20,789 nt of DNA from Candidatus Gastranaerophilales bacterium (GTDB lineage: Bacteria > Cyanobacteriota > Vampirovibrionia > Gastranaerophilales > Gastranaerophilaceae): contig CAJULH010000029.1 of NCBI GenBank assembly GCA_910587175.1, positions 3,919 to 24,707 of the forward strand, given 5' to 3'. The notes under the pieces were generated by a model. That model was not told where the DNA came from. It ran no database searches and saw only the letters and a program-made list of their open reading frames with translations. Positions 1 to 6,741 of the stretch are shown here, in pieces (the stretch's first letter is position 1; every line of letters starts with the position of its first letter). The position numbers were made by a program, and so were the translations under genes.

Positions 1-2
1 CT

Positions 3-146
3 CCATCAAATTCAAGTACACCTTCAAACAGTAGTACACCTTCAAATAGCAGTACTCCATCAAATTCAAGTACACCTTCAAACAGTAGTACACCTTCAAA
101 TAGCAGTACACCAAGTTCAAGCAGCACTCCTTCTAGCTCTACTACA
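3..146 (+). repeat. 18-bp coding tandem repeat with 54-bp higher-order period
   Basis: Eight consecutive 18-bp units encode PSNSST or close variants. Units 1-3 (3-56) are repeated as units 4-6 (57-110) with a single base difference at the last position, so the array has a recent 54-bp duplication on top of the older 18-bp period. Units 7-8 (111-146) are degenerate. All changes keep the reading frame. Confidence 0.9.
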
Positions 147-1055
147 CCAAGTGTAACGCAAAGTAAACCGGCACCAAGCTTTAATCCGACTCCTTCAGTA
201 ACCGAGCCAACGGATTCCGTAACTCCAAGTTCAAGCAGCACTCCAAGTACCGCTCCAAGTAGTACACCAAGCTATACTCCGCCAGCTCAGAGTGGATGCT
301 TGCCTCCTCCGGATGCCGATAACGAACCTGCCGATGTAGAAAGAGCTGAAGTGGTTAATGACATAACTGCCGGCAGCGGTGGTGAACAATCTGGTGCTGG
401 CAATGCTGGTCAAGGCGGTCAAACCGGTGGTCAACAAAGTGGTTCAACCGGTGTAGCTGGTTCAAGTGGAGCTACATCTCTGGGTGACGCTGAAGCTGGT
501 AAAACACAACAACCTGCACAAGGTCAACCCAATGAAACCGGTAATAAGGTTCAGGATAGTACCTCAAATACTGAAGCAGCGGCAGCAGACTCTGAGACAT
601 CAAGAGGACAAGCCGTTCAGCAGCAGGCTCCTGAACAATCTGCACCTTCCGCAGGAGCAGGTGCAGCTTCAACAGGTAACATAGTTCAGGATAGTTCAGC
701 AAACGCTGAAGCTGCCGCCAGTGACGAAGAAGAATCAAGGGGTGCAGCTCCCGCAGCAGCCATACTTGAAGAGGCACCTGCCGCTGCACCTGTAGTTGAA
801 GCAACAAAAGAAGTTGCAGTTGAAGCACAACCTGTCGAAGTTGAAGCTCCTGCTGCAGAAGTGCAATCTGTTCAGGCTGAAACCCCAGCAGTAATAGAGG
901 CTGAACCATCTGCTTTACCAGAAACATATAATACTGTAGTTGATGTTACAGCTGATGCAATTGCAGACAGTGTAGATGCTGAAGAATCAAGAGGCGAAAG
1001 TGAAGCACCCGCTGTTGAAGTCAGTGCAGATGGTGATATAATCATCAAAGAATAA
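3..1055 (+). CDS. Low-complexity repeat protein, C-terminal part (5' truncated by window)
   Basis: The open frame runs in from the left edge with no stop, so the true start lies outside the window; 350 residues are visible. The first ~50 residues are tandem Ser/Thr/Pro units of the type PSNSST, followed by a looser Ser/Thr/Pro linker to about base 290. A Gly/Gln-rich stretch follows, then an Ala/Glu/Pro/Val-rich acidic region. Three imperfect 23-residue repeats, each ending in SRG, lie at bases 540-608, 675-743 and 927-995. The protein ends DGDIIIKE. I see no catalytic motif, membrane segment or sorting signal in this part. A TTG at 300 is in frame, but it is not a credible start because the frame continues unbroken upstream. 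Composition suggests an extended, probably exported surface or stalk protein, but the function is unknown. Its codons look richer in GC than the neighbours, as is also the case for the gene at 16925. Confidence 0.85.
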   Translation, partial: PSNSSTPSNSSTPSNSSTPSNSSTPSNSSTPSNSSTPSSSSTPSSSTTPSVTQSKPAPSFNPTPSVTEPTDSVTPSSSSTPSTAPSSTPSYTPPAQSGCLPPPDADNEPADVERAEVVNDITAGSGGEQSGAGNAGQGGQTGGQQSGSTGVAGSSGATSLGDAEAGKTQQPAQGQPNETGNKVQDSTSNTEAAAADSETSRGQAVQQQAPEQSAPSAGAGAASTGNIVQDSSANAEAAASDEEESRGAAPAAAILEEAPAAAPVVEATKEVAVEAQPVEVEAPAAEVQSVQAETPAVIEAEPSALPETYNTVVDVTADAIADSVDAEESRGESEAPAVEVSADGDIIIKE

Positions 1056-1079
1056 ATTAAAACATAATAAAACAAATTT

Positions 1080-1114
1080 AAACAGGGTATTTTAAAACGG
1101 ATACCCTGTTTTTA
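1080..1114 (+). terminator. Intrinsic terminator after the repeat protein
   Basis: An 11-bp perfect stem (1080-1090 with 1101-1111) around a 10-base loop, with a T-rich 3' side, lies 25 bases after the stop codon. It sits between two convergent genes. The minus-strand copy is followed by a weaker T-rich run, so it may also stop mnmA transcripts. Confidence 0.8.
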
Positions 1115-1159
1115 TGTTTATTTTAGTTCTTTTGTGTCAGTATGAATTAATTCTATCGG

Positions 1160-2251
1160 CTAATTTAACACTTTTTCTATTGTTCCACCGCCAAGTACAA
1201 TATCTCCATCGTAAAAAACGACGGCTTGTCCAGGTGTAATTGCATTTTGCGGCTCTAAAAATTCTACTTTAATGCTATCGCTAAAAAGAGTTATTTCACA
1301 TTCCGCTTTTTGCCCTGCCGAGCGTATTTTGGCTTCAGCATGTATTTTTGTAGGTGCCGGGTTTTTTTCATCAAAATATGTCCAAGAAATATCTTTTGCA
1401 AAAAGCACCTTTGAATAAGTATATTCTTTTTCTGCTACAATAACCTCGTTTGAGACGGAATTAAGTGCTATTACATAAAGCGGCGCTGAATAAGCAACTT
1501 TTAAGCCTTTTCTTTGTCCTATAGTGTAATTAAAAATGCCATTATGTGTACCTAAAATTCTCCCGTCGAGATGGACAATATTTCCTTTGCATTCTTTCGC
1601 TTCGATAATTTCAGTGTAACTGCCCTTATAGAAATCCTGGCTATCGTTTTTATCATGTACAATAAGTCCGTTTTCTTTTGCAAAGGCGCGTACCTCTTCC
1701 TTTTCAAGGTTCCCAAGCGGGAAAATAATATTTTTAAGTTTATCTTGGGTTAATTTATATAAAAAATAAGTTTGGTCTTTTTTGGGATTAACCCCTTGTT
1801 TTAGAAGATATTTTCCTGTTTTTTCGTCAAATTCTATTCTTGCATAGTGTCCGGTTGCAAATTTATCGAATTTAATGCCCATAAAGCTGGCTAGTGCCGG
1901 AAATGCACCAAATTTAATTTTCGGGTTACAAAGGACGCAGGGGTTTGGTGTACGTCCGTTTTTGTATTCGTTTTTAAATTTACTAAAAACAAGCTCGTCA
2001 AATATTTTGGCGCAGTCTATCAGATGAAAATCTATACCGATTTTTTTACATATTGCCCTTGCATCATTTATTTCTTTTTCTTTGTCGGCGCCATAGCAGG
2101 AATTTGCTATGGTCTTAATTTCACCATCATATACTTTCATCATGGCGCCTATGACATTGTACCCTGACTGCTTTAGTTTTAATGCGCACACAGCAGAATC
2201 AACTCCGCCCGAAATACCGACCAGAACCGTGGTACTTTGATTTTTTGACAT
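1160..2251 (-). CDS. mnmA: tRNA-specific 2-thiouridylase MnmA
   Basis: MnmA uses ATP and a relayed persulfide sulfur to make 2-thiouridine at the wobble position (U34) of tRNAs for Lys, Glu and Gln. The ATP pyrophosphatase loop SGGVDS is at residues 14-19, TPNPCVLCNPKIKF at about 101-114, and FATGHYAR at about 131-138. The nucleophile-type cysteine (LCN, C108) is present, and a second one at C105 makes a CxxC. The segment that normally reads DSxxxC instead reads DSQDFYKG: the second catalytic cysteine of the E. coli type is replaced by Tyr208. The ATG at 2251 (MSKNQST) is chosen because a GGGGAG ribosome site sits just upstream, giving a typical 363 residues. An in-frame GTG at 2299 would extend the protein through a -10-like sequence and is less likely. 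Two of the enzyme's expected substrates, tRNA-Gln(TTG) and tRNA-Lys(TTT), are encoded in this window. Confidence 0.95.
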   Translation of the reverse strand: MSKNQSTTVLVGISGGVDSAVCALKLKQSGYNVIGAMMKVYDGEIKTIANSCYGADKEKEINDARAICKKIGIDFHLIDCAKIFDELVFSKFKNEYKNGRTPNPCVLCNPKIKFGAFPALASFMGIKFDKFATGHYARIEFDEKTGKYLLKQGVNPKKDQTYFLYKLTQDKLKNIIFPLGNLEKEEVRAFAKENGLIVHDKNDSQDFYKGSYTEIIEAKECKGNIVHLDGRILGTHNGIFNYTIGQRKGLKVAYSAPLYVIALNSVSNEVIVAEKEYTYSKVLFAKDISWTYFDEKNPAPTKIHAEAKIRSAGQKAECEITLFSDSIKVEFLEPQNAITPGQAVVFYDGDIVLGGGTIEKVLN

Positions 2252-2276
2252 ATTCTCCCCGTTTTCCATAACAAAA

Positions 2277-2282
2277 ATTTTA
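2277..2282 (-). promoter_or_regulatory. Putative -10 element of mnmA
   Basis: TAAAAT on the minus strand would place the mRNA start near 2270, leaving a leader of about 20 bases that contains the GGGGAG site before the ATG at 2251. No good -35 is seen at the right spacing. The region overlaps the divergent promoter of the next gene. Confidence 0.4.
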
Positions 2283-2292
2283 TCATAAAAAT

Positions 2293-2322
2293 TTGACACA
2301 ACGCAGGGAGAAGGTATAGAAT
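2293..2322 (+). promoter_or_regulatory. Sigma70-like promoter, apparently leaderless
   Basis: TTGACA (2293-2298) and TAGAAT (2317-2322) are separated by 18 bases; the alternative -10 TATAGA at 2315 gives 16. Exactly six bases separate TAGAAT from the ATG at 2329, so the transcript would begin at or within about two bases of the start codon. No Shine-Dalgarno sequence sits at a working distance. Confidence 0.6.
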
Positions 2323-2328
2323 CTAAGA

Positions 2329-2580
2329 ATGCTACCAGAGATTGATGAAGAAAATTTTAATAGTGTTGTTGATGAAATTCTGACAGATATTTCCGCTTGG
2401 CGAAAGAATATGATTCATTATATTAAGGAAGAAAATCCTGAATTAAATTCTGCTATAATTGAGCTTGCAAATAAAACCGATTTAGACCCAAAAGCTGTTG
2501 CTACCGGGGCGTATATGGCATATATTCTTGTTGAAAATGCTGCAAAAAAACAAGATGAGCTTTTAAATTTTGAAGAATAA
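2329..2580 (+). CDS. Small hypothetical protein (83 aa)
   Basis: An 83-residue acidic, soluble and largely helical protein with no signal peptide or membrane segment. I do not recognise the family. It has a coherent composition, including a run typical of a small helical bundle (AVATGAYMAYILVENAAKK). It has its own promoter and fills the gap between mnmA and the kinase gene, which supports it being real. It lies 88 bases upstream of the uridine-kinase-like gene on the same strand and could be co-transcribed with it. Function unknown. Confidence 0.7.
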   Translation: MLPEIDEENFNSVVDEILTDISAWRKNMIHYIKEENPELNSAIIELANKTDLDPKAVATGAYMAYILVENAAKKQDELLNFEE

Positions 2581-2656
2581 TTATTTGCTTTTTAGAGAAA
2601 ATAGCAAAAATTGTTACATTTTATGAATATGACATAAAAGTCTGGCTGTTTTGATG

Positions 2657-2662
2657 TAAAAT
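2657..2662 (+). promoter_or_regulatory. Putative -10 element giving a leaderless transcript
   Basis: TAAAAT ends exactly six bases before the ATG at 2669, which would put the mRNA 5' end at the start codon. No ribosome-binding site is present upstream. A convincing -35 is not visible; the nearest match is ATGACA at 2629, which is too far away. Confidence 0.45.
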
Positions 2663-2668
2663 GTTTTT

Positions 2669-3505
2669 ATGAGCACTGAAACAGAAAATTTGAATATTCA
2701 AAATGCAAAAGACGATATGCCTTTTATTGCAAAGATTTTAGAAAATATCAGAGAAGTTATTGCATATGACAAACAGCAAAAACAGCCTCTTATTTTAAGA
2801 ATCAATGAGGCATTTATATTTAAAATTGCCCGAAAGGCAATTTTAGAAAAAAATTCCACATTTTTGATGTCCATTGCCGGTGAGTCTGCTTCAGGAAAAA
2901 CAACTTTAGTTAAAAATACAGCAAAGGCTTGCATTAAAACCGATACAGATAATACTTATACTGTTATTTGCTGTGATGATTATTATAAAGATGCGTCTGC
3001 CGAGTTAACGCAGGCTGGAAGCTATGAAGAGCTTTTTAAAACAGGTTTTAGTTTTGATACACCCGATGCCATTGATCTCGGGCTTATGAAAGAGCATTTG
3101 GTAAGGCTTAAAAACGGTGAGACTGTTTATTCACCGCTTTATGATTTTGTAACATGTGAAAGCAAAAAGGATAGTGTTATTAAAAAGCCTGCAAAAATCA
3201 TTTTAAATGAAGGATTATACGTTTTAAATGAATGCATGCGCGACATTGTGGATGTAAAGATTTATGTTTATACCCCATTTGAAATAATTAAAGAACGTTG
3301 GTATGCACGTGCAGTTACCCGTGGCAAAATTGGTAAAGCTGCCGATATGCAGTTCCATGATGTAAATCAGACAGCATTCAGATATATTCGCCCTACTATG
3401 GAAATTGCCGATATCGTTATTAACGGTCTTACAACGCAGAAATATATTGAAGAAATTGCTCTAATGTTTATTGATGCCATTGTTAAGGTTTTAAGAACAA
3501 GATAA
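2669..3505 (+). CDS. Uridine kinase family / phosphoribulokinase-like P-loop kinase
   Basis: A P-loop kinase of 278 residues. Walker A GESASGKTT is at 71-79. CCDDYYKD at 101-108 resembles the conserved DxFY element of uridine kinases, FDTPDAID at 129-136 matches the family's FDHPDAFD motif, and YSPLYDF at 154-160 matches the Y..P.YDF motif. EGLYVL at 181-186 corresponds to EGI..L after the fourth strand. Uridine kinases phosphorylate uridine/cytidine to UMP/CMP in pyrimidine salvage. About 60 residues precede the P-loop, an N-terminal extension not found in E. coli Udk, so the exact substrate is uncertain and I give no gene symbol. No ribosome site precedes the ATG; the -10-like element ends six bases upstream. 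Confidence 0.85.
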   Translation: MSTETENLNIQNAKDDMPFIAKILENIREVIAYDKQQKQPLILRINEAFIFKIARKAILEKNSTFLMSIAGESASGKTTLVKNTAKACIKTDTDNTYTVICCDDYYKDASAELTQAGSYEELFKTGFSFDTPDAIDLGLMKEHLVRLKNGETVYSPLYDFVTCESKKDSVIKKPAKIILNEGLYVLNECMRDIVDVKIYVYTPFEIIKERWYARAVTRGKIGKAADMQFHDVNQTAFRYIRPTMEIADIVINGLTTQKYIEEIALMFIDAIVKVLRTR

Positions 3506-3653
3506 CCCTTGTATTTATTTTTACAATAGTATATTTGTTTATAAAATTATCTGTTTTAGTGTGCTTGTAAGTATAATTTGAATAAATTTTATCAATACAT
3601 ATCTTTTAGGTGTATTTTGTATTGCAAATTTAAGAAGTTAAAGTTAAAAAGAC

Positions 3654-3682
3654 TTGACAATAAGCCTTGCTCTTAATAAGAT
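3654..3682 (+). promoter_or_regulatory. Consensus sigma70 promoter of tRNA-Gln
   Basis: TTGACA (3654-3659), a 17-base spacer, then TAAGAT (3677-3682). The predicted start near 3689 lies about six bases before the mature tRNA. The 148 bases between the kinase stop and this promoter hold no ORF and only weak AT-rich inverted repeats. Confidence 0.8.
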
Positions 3683-3694
3683 AGTAAAGTCCGT

Positions 3695-3770
3695 TGGGGC
3701 GTCGCCAAGTGGTAAGGCACCTGGTTTTGGTCCAGGCATTCCGGAGGTTCGAATCCTTCCGCCCCAGCCA
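3695..3770 (+). tRNA. tRNA-Gln (anticodon TTG), CCA encoded
   Basis: Acceptor stem TGGGGCG pairs with CGCCCCA. The anticodon stem CCTGG/CCAGG encloses loop TTTTGGT with anticodon TTG. The T arm carries GTTCGAATC, the discriminator is G, and the 3' CCA is genome-encoded (3768-3770). It is a predicted substrate of MnmA thiolation at U34. Confidence 0.95.
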
Positions 3771-3792
3771 TTTTAACAAAATATAATTCATT

Positions 3793-3814
3793 GGCGGTTT
3801 GACCGTCTTTTTTT
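3793..3814 (+). terminator. Intrinsic terminator of tRNA-Gln
   Basis: GGCGGT and ACCGTC pair (one G-U) around a three-base loop and are followed by seven T residues. It lies 22 bases after the tRNA and six bases before the convergent mlaA-fusion stop codon. On the minus strand there is no T run after the hairpin. Confidence 0.75.
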
Positions 3815-3819
3815 ATTTA

Positions 3820-6078
3820 TTATTTTTGCGTTATTTTTTCGGGAAGTTCAATATCTTTTTTGAGCTCATCTATGAATTCCTGTCTGTATAGATACCCCAA
3901 ATGTCCTCCATTACTGATTAAAACGGTATTTTTACCTGTATATTCTTTTAGCTTTCTCAGCTGACCTTTGTTTGCAAAATAATCATCAATTGTATGGTAA
4001 ATTTTATAATTTGAATTATTTTTCAGGTATCTGGAAATTGAGTGTAGGCTTGCTTCATAGGCTAGATTATCTACAGTTTTATTCTTATCTGTAATTAGGT
4101 ATTTTTGAGCATAGTCATTAAAGCTCATATTATTTATGCTTTCATAAAGGGCTGCTTTATCTGTCTTTTTGTCATTTTCTATAGTGTAAATTAAATCAGA
4201 AAGTTTTTGTCTCAATATAAAACCGGTAATCAGTTTGCCTTCATAGTCCGAGAAGGGTAGACTTTCAAGTTTAAAATCAGGTTCATCTTTTTGCTCGACA
4301 AGTTTTAGTATTTTTGCAGCTGTCACAGCGGTTTTGTGTTTTAGATTTGATGGATTTTTATTCCAACTGTCATTGTTTTTATCAAGCTCTTTAAGGGCAA
4401 ACATAAGTTCAACCGGCGGGTTTATTGATATGTATTTATTGATTCCCAATGTGTTTTCTTTATTTTCTTTATCGGCTACAAATAGTGTCGTCACTGCGCC
4501 AAAAGATGTGCCTAAAAGAACCTTTTTGGAAAATTTTGTTTCGTATTTATTTTCAAGGGTATCAATTATCTTTCCGGTAGCAATTTTTAGTTTATCAGCA
4601 TCTCTTGAGGGAAGACCAGGTCTATAGTCTTTTGGCATGCTTTTTATGAATTCCCAATGGAAATGGCTGCCCTGAATAATAACCGAGTATCCTGCGTCGT
4701 AAAATAATTTTGCAAGCACAACAGAATGGTGGGACATTATTCCTTCGCCTATTGAGGGATATAAAATAGCTACAGGTGATGATTTATCTTTTTGCATAAT
4801 ATATCTGTATTTGTATTTTTCTCTGTCCGGAGTAAGTTCAATAGTGCCGGTCTTTATCCTTTTTGAAAAGCTTCTGTTCCATATGGATAGTTCGCTCCAT
4901 ATTGATTCATCAATCCCTGGCAGGTCAAATAGTGCTGTTCTCATTGAATCTACAACTGGGGTTTGCGGATTAAAATTTTTCAGAATGATATCCGGTTTTA
5001 GCTCTTCAAGTGTGCTTTGAATTGCCTCTTTTAGGGTGTCATCCGTATATGCTCCACCCTTTAAAACCTCGTTTGTGGCAATTTTGTCGGTTTCTTCTTC
5101 CATTTTTTTCTCCGCATCGGGCTCACCACTTATCTTTAGCAATTCTCTATCATTGTGTTCATCAAGTTTTTTTGCCTCAGTTGAAGTTTCAATCTGTATT
5201 TCTTCGGGGATTTTCAAAACCTCCCCTTCGCCTATCAATCCTGCAGCTGCATTTGCAGATGCCATAAGATTTTCGCCGCTATCCACAGTTACTTCTTCAA
5301 TTATTTTTGATTCAATATCAAGAATTTCTTTTCTGTCAAGATTAGAATTTTTAATATAGTTTTCCATTCCGTATAATTTTCTTGCAATATCATACGGATC
5401 AGCATATGTGCGTTCCATATAAATACTTAATGGCTGCATAAAAGATGTTCTGTTTATAAGCAGCCCCATTTTTACGAGTGCTGCCACAGGGCTTGCAACA
5501 TATGTTGTGGGATCTAATCCGGTTTCTATTAGTCTTCCAGCCAGTGCACGCGGCGTTGTGGCGTTAATTATTGGTAAAACAAGAAACGGACCTCTTTTTA
5601 CCTTGCACTTACAAAGAGCCTGCTCAATATCTTCTTCCATAGGTTCAATCTTAAAAAGTTTTTTTGCTGGGTCATACATACCACCTAGCCCTATGGTCGA
5701 ATTGGCAAGAAATCTTACAGTTTCATTTTTTGCTGCTTTAAAATCCCTCTGTAAAAGACTGCTTACAAGTCTTTTGGGGTATTCAATATTATGATATGCA
5801 CTTTGAATCCTATCCATTCCGTACTTTGGCATTATAGAAGCCCAGACAACATGTATGGGACGAAGTGCATACTTGTTTAATTTTGCATTAAAATTAAACA
5901 TTTTGCGGTTGAATTTTTCAAATTTGTCTTTGCCTATATATTCTTTGCAATAATCTGGATAGCGACAACCTTGTGTTTCAGTTTCTGCACAAAGTGCCGG
6001 TATTTCTATAAAGCCCGGAGATACAAATTGAATAACACAGCATGCCAAGACGGCAGTAATAATTTTCTTTTTAAACAT
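3820..6078 (-). CDS. MlaA (VacJ) domain fused to an alpha/beta-hydrolase-like domain
   Basis: A 752-residue exported protein with two domains. The first ~30 residues are a signal sequence: cleavage could follow ALCA, and a VLAC near residue 13 is a poor lipobox candidate. Residues ~45-245 match MlaA/VacJ: KFEKFNRKMFNFNAKLNKY, then NSTIGLGGMYDPA at 126-138, GPFLVLPIINATTPR at 163-177 and the later DPY. In proteobacteria MlaA is the outer-membrane lipoprotein that removes surface-leaflet phospholipids and passes them to MlaC. An acidic linker of about 120 residues (~255-375) follows. Residues ~430-740 look like an alpha/beta hydrolase: nucleophile elbow GTSFGA (S525), GGHLGYL near the end (H726) and an Asp pair at 698-699 as the possible acid. 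Canonical MlaA is about 250 residues. No mlaBCDEF genes are nearby. The hydrolase might act on phospholipid handled by the MlaA ring, but this is inference. Confidence 0.85.
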   Translation of the reverse strand: MFKKKIITAVLACCVIQFVSPGFIEIPALCAETETQGCRYPDYCKEYIGKDKFEKFNRKMFNFNAKLNKYALRPIHVVWASIMPKYGMDRIQSAYHNIEYPKRLVSSLLQRDFKAAKNETVRFLANSTIGLGGMYDPAKKLFKIEPMEEDIEQALCKCKVKRGPFLVLPIINATTPRALAGRLIETGLDPTTYVASPVAALVKMGLLINRTSFMQPLSIYMERTYADPYDIARKLYGMENYIKNSNLDRKEILDIESKIIEEVTVDSGENLMASANAAAGLIGEGEVLKIPEEIQIETSTEAKKLDEHNDRELLKISGEPDAEKKMEEETDKIATNEVLKGGAYTDDTLKEAIQSTLEELKPDIILKNFNPQTPVVDSMRTALFDLPGIDESIWSELSIWNRSFSKRIKTGTIELTPDREKYKYRYIMQKDKSSPVAILYPSIGEGIMSHHSVVLAKLFYDAGYSVIIQGSHFHWEFIKSMPKDYRPGLPSRDADKLKIATGKIIDTLENKYETKFSKKVLLGTSFGAVTTLFVADKENKENTLGINKYISINPPVELMFALKELDKNNDSWNKNPSNLKHKTAVTAAKILKLVEQKDEPDFKLESLPFSDYEGKLITGFILRQKLSDLIYTIENDKKTDKAALYESINNMSFNDYAQKYLITDKNKTVDNLAYEASLHSISRYLKNNSNYKIYHTIDDYFANKGQLRKLKEYTGKNTVLISNGGHLGYLYRQEFIDELKKDIELPEKITQK

Positions 6079-6178
6079 ATTTTAAACCTAAAACTTGCGG
6101 TAAATTCTCATTAATAATTTAATGTCCGCAAATGAGCATTAACATCGCTCAATAGATTAAATAATGTTGTTAGTATTT

Positions 6179-6213
6179 TTGAATAATAAAAAGACATAAT
6201 TGTTATTATTCAA
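6179..6213. repeat. AT-rich 11-bp inverted repeat between mlaA-fusion and gdx genes
   Basis: TTGAATAATAA (6179-6189) is a perfect inverted copy of 6203-6213 with a 13-base loop. It lies 22 bases after the exporter stop codon, where a terminator would be expected, but the minus-strand hairpin is followed by AAAATAC rather than a T run. It may be a weak terminator or a protein-binding site for the mlaA-fusion promoter region. Confidence 0.4.
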
Positions 6214-6234
6214 GATTTATGATTAGTTTATTCT

Positions 6235-6555
6235 TTAATGTTTTGCAAATAACTTTAAACCTGCTATCGCAAAAATCATTAATATAATGCATGCTGTTTG
6301 AGGAATAGTAAGTTTTTCATGAAATAATAAAATTCCCAATAAAGTTACTCCGACTATTCCAAATCCAACCCACATGACATACGCCACACCTAAAGGCAAA
6401 TACTTAAGAGCTAAGGCTAAAAATACTGCGCTTAAAATATAAGTTATAGCAGTAATTATAGATGGCAACATTACCGTAAAACCATTTGAATATTTCATTC
6501 CAATTGCCCATGCTATCTCAAAAATTCCTGCCAACAATAGCAACAGCCATTTCAT
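6235..6555 (-). CDS. Small multidrug resistance family exporter, Gdx/SugE type
   Basis: A 106-residue inner-membrane protein with four hydrophobic segments, the size of SMR transporters. Glu13, the proton/substrate site, is in place (LLAGIFEIAWAIGMKYSNGF). That N-terminal stretch and the MWVGFGIVG segment after helix 2 resemble E. coli SugE (GdxA) more than EmrE. Gdx members export guanidinium in exchange for protons. The C-terminal GLKLFAKH also matches the SugE pattern. An AGGAG site precedes the ATG by seven bases. The gene lies 55 bases downstream of tRNA-Leu on the same strand; no guanidine riboswitch is recognisable in the short leader. A quaternary-ammonium role cannot be excluded. Confidence 0.88.
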   Translation of the reverse strand: MKWLLLLLAGIFEIAWAIGMKYSNGFTVMLPSIITAITYILSAVFLALALKYLPLGVAYVMWVGFGIVGVTLLGILLFHEKLTIPQTACIILMIFAIAGLKLFAKH

Positions 6556-6610
6556 AATTTAACTCCTGTTTTGGATAAATTAATTTATTTGGGTGCCAAA
6601 AAAGCAAAAA

Positions 6611-6692
6611 TGTCGATAGGGGGAGTCGAACCCCCATGAGTCTCCTCACATGAACCTGAATCATGCGCGTCTACCAATTTCGCCATATCGAC
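6611..6692 (-). tRNA. tRNA-Leu (anticodon CAG)
   Basis: On the minus strand, acceptor stem GTCGATA pairs with TATCGAC. Anticodon stem CATGA/TCATG encloses TTCAGGT with anticodon CAG. A long class II variable arm (TGAGGAGACTCA) and a T arm with GGGGG/CCCCC are present. The discriminator is A and the 3' CCA is not encoded, unlike the tRNA-Gln in this window. Confidence 0.95.
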
Positions 6693-6741
6693 AAAATATA
6701 AATACTCTTTGGCAAAAATCTTATCACAAACAGAATATTTT

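Noticed and set aside
3..146. Regular repeats at the left edge resembling a CRISPR array
   Set aside because: The period is 18/54 bp with no unique spacers, and the repeat is a continuous in-frame Ser/Thr/Pro coding sequence.
300..302. TTG at 300 as start of the first gene
   Set aside because: The same frame is open and repeat-encoding all the way to the window edge, so this is an internal leucine codon.
472..927. Long minus-strand reading frame rich in Leu and Gln
   Set aside because: It is the antisense shadow of the Ala/Glu/Gln-rich repeat protein; composition follows from the sense codons and there is no ribosome site.
2252..2299. GTG-initiated 16-residue N-terminal extension of MnmA
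   Set aside because: It would be encoded across the likely -10 element, lacks homology to the family N-terminus, and the downstream ATG has a GGGGAG site.
3594..3621. Hairpin AATACA/TGTATT followed by TTTTGT as terminator of the kinase gene
   Set aside because: The stem is six mostly A-T pairs with an 11-base loop and a broken T run, too weak to call in AT-rich DNA.
6556..6610. Possible guanidine riboswitch before the Gdx/SugE gene
   Set aside because: Only 55 bases separate the gene from tRNA-Leu, and no paired ACGR hairpins or other guanidine aptamer features are visible.
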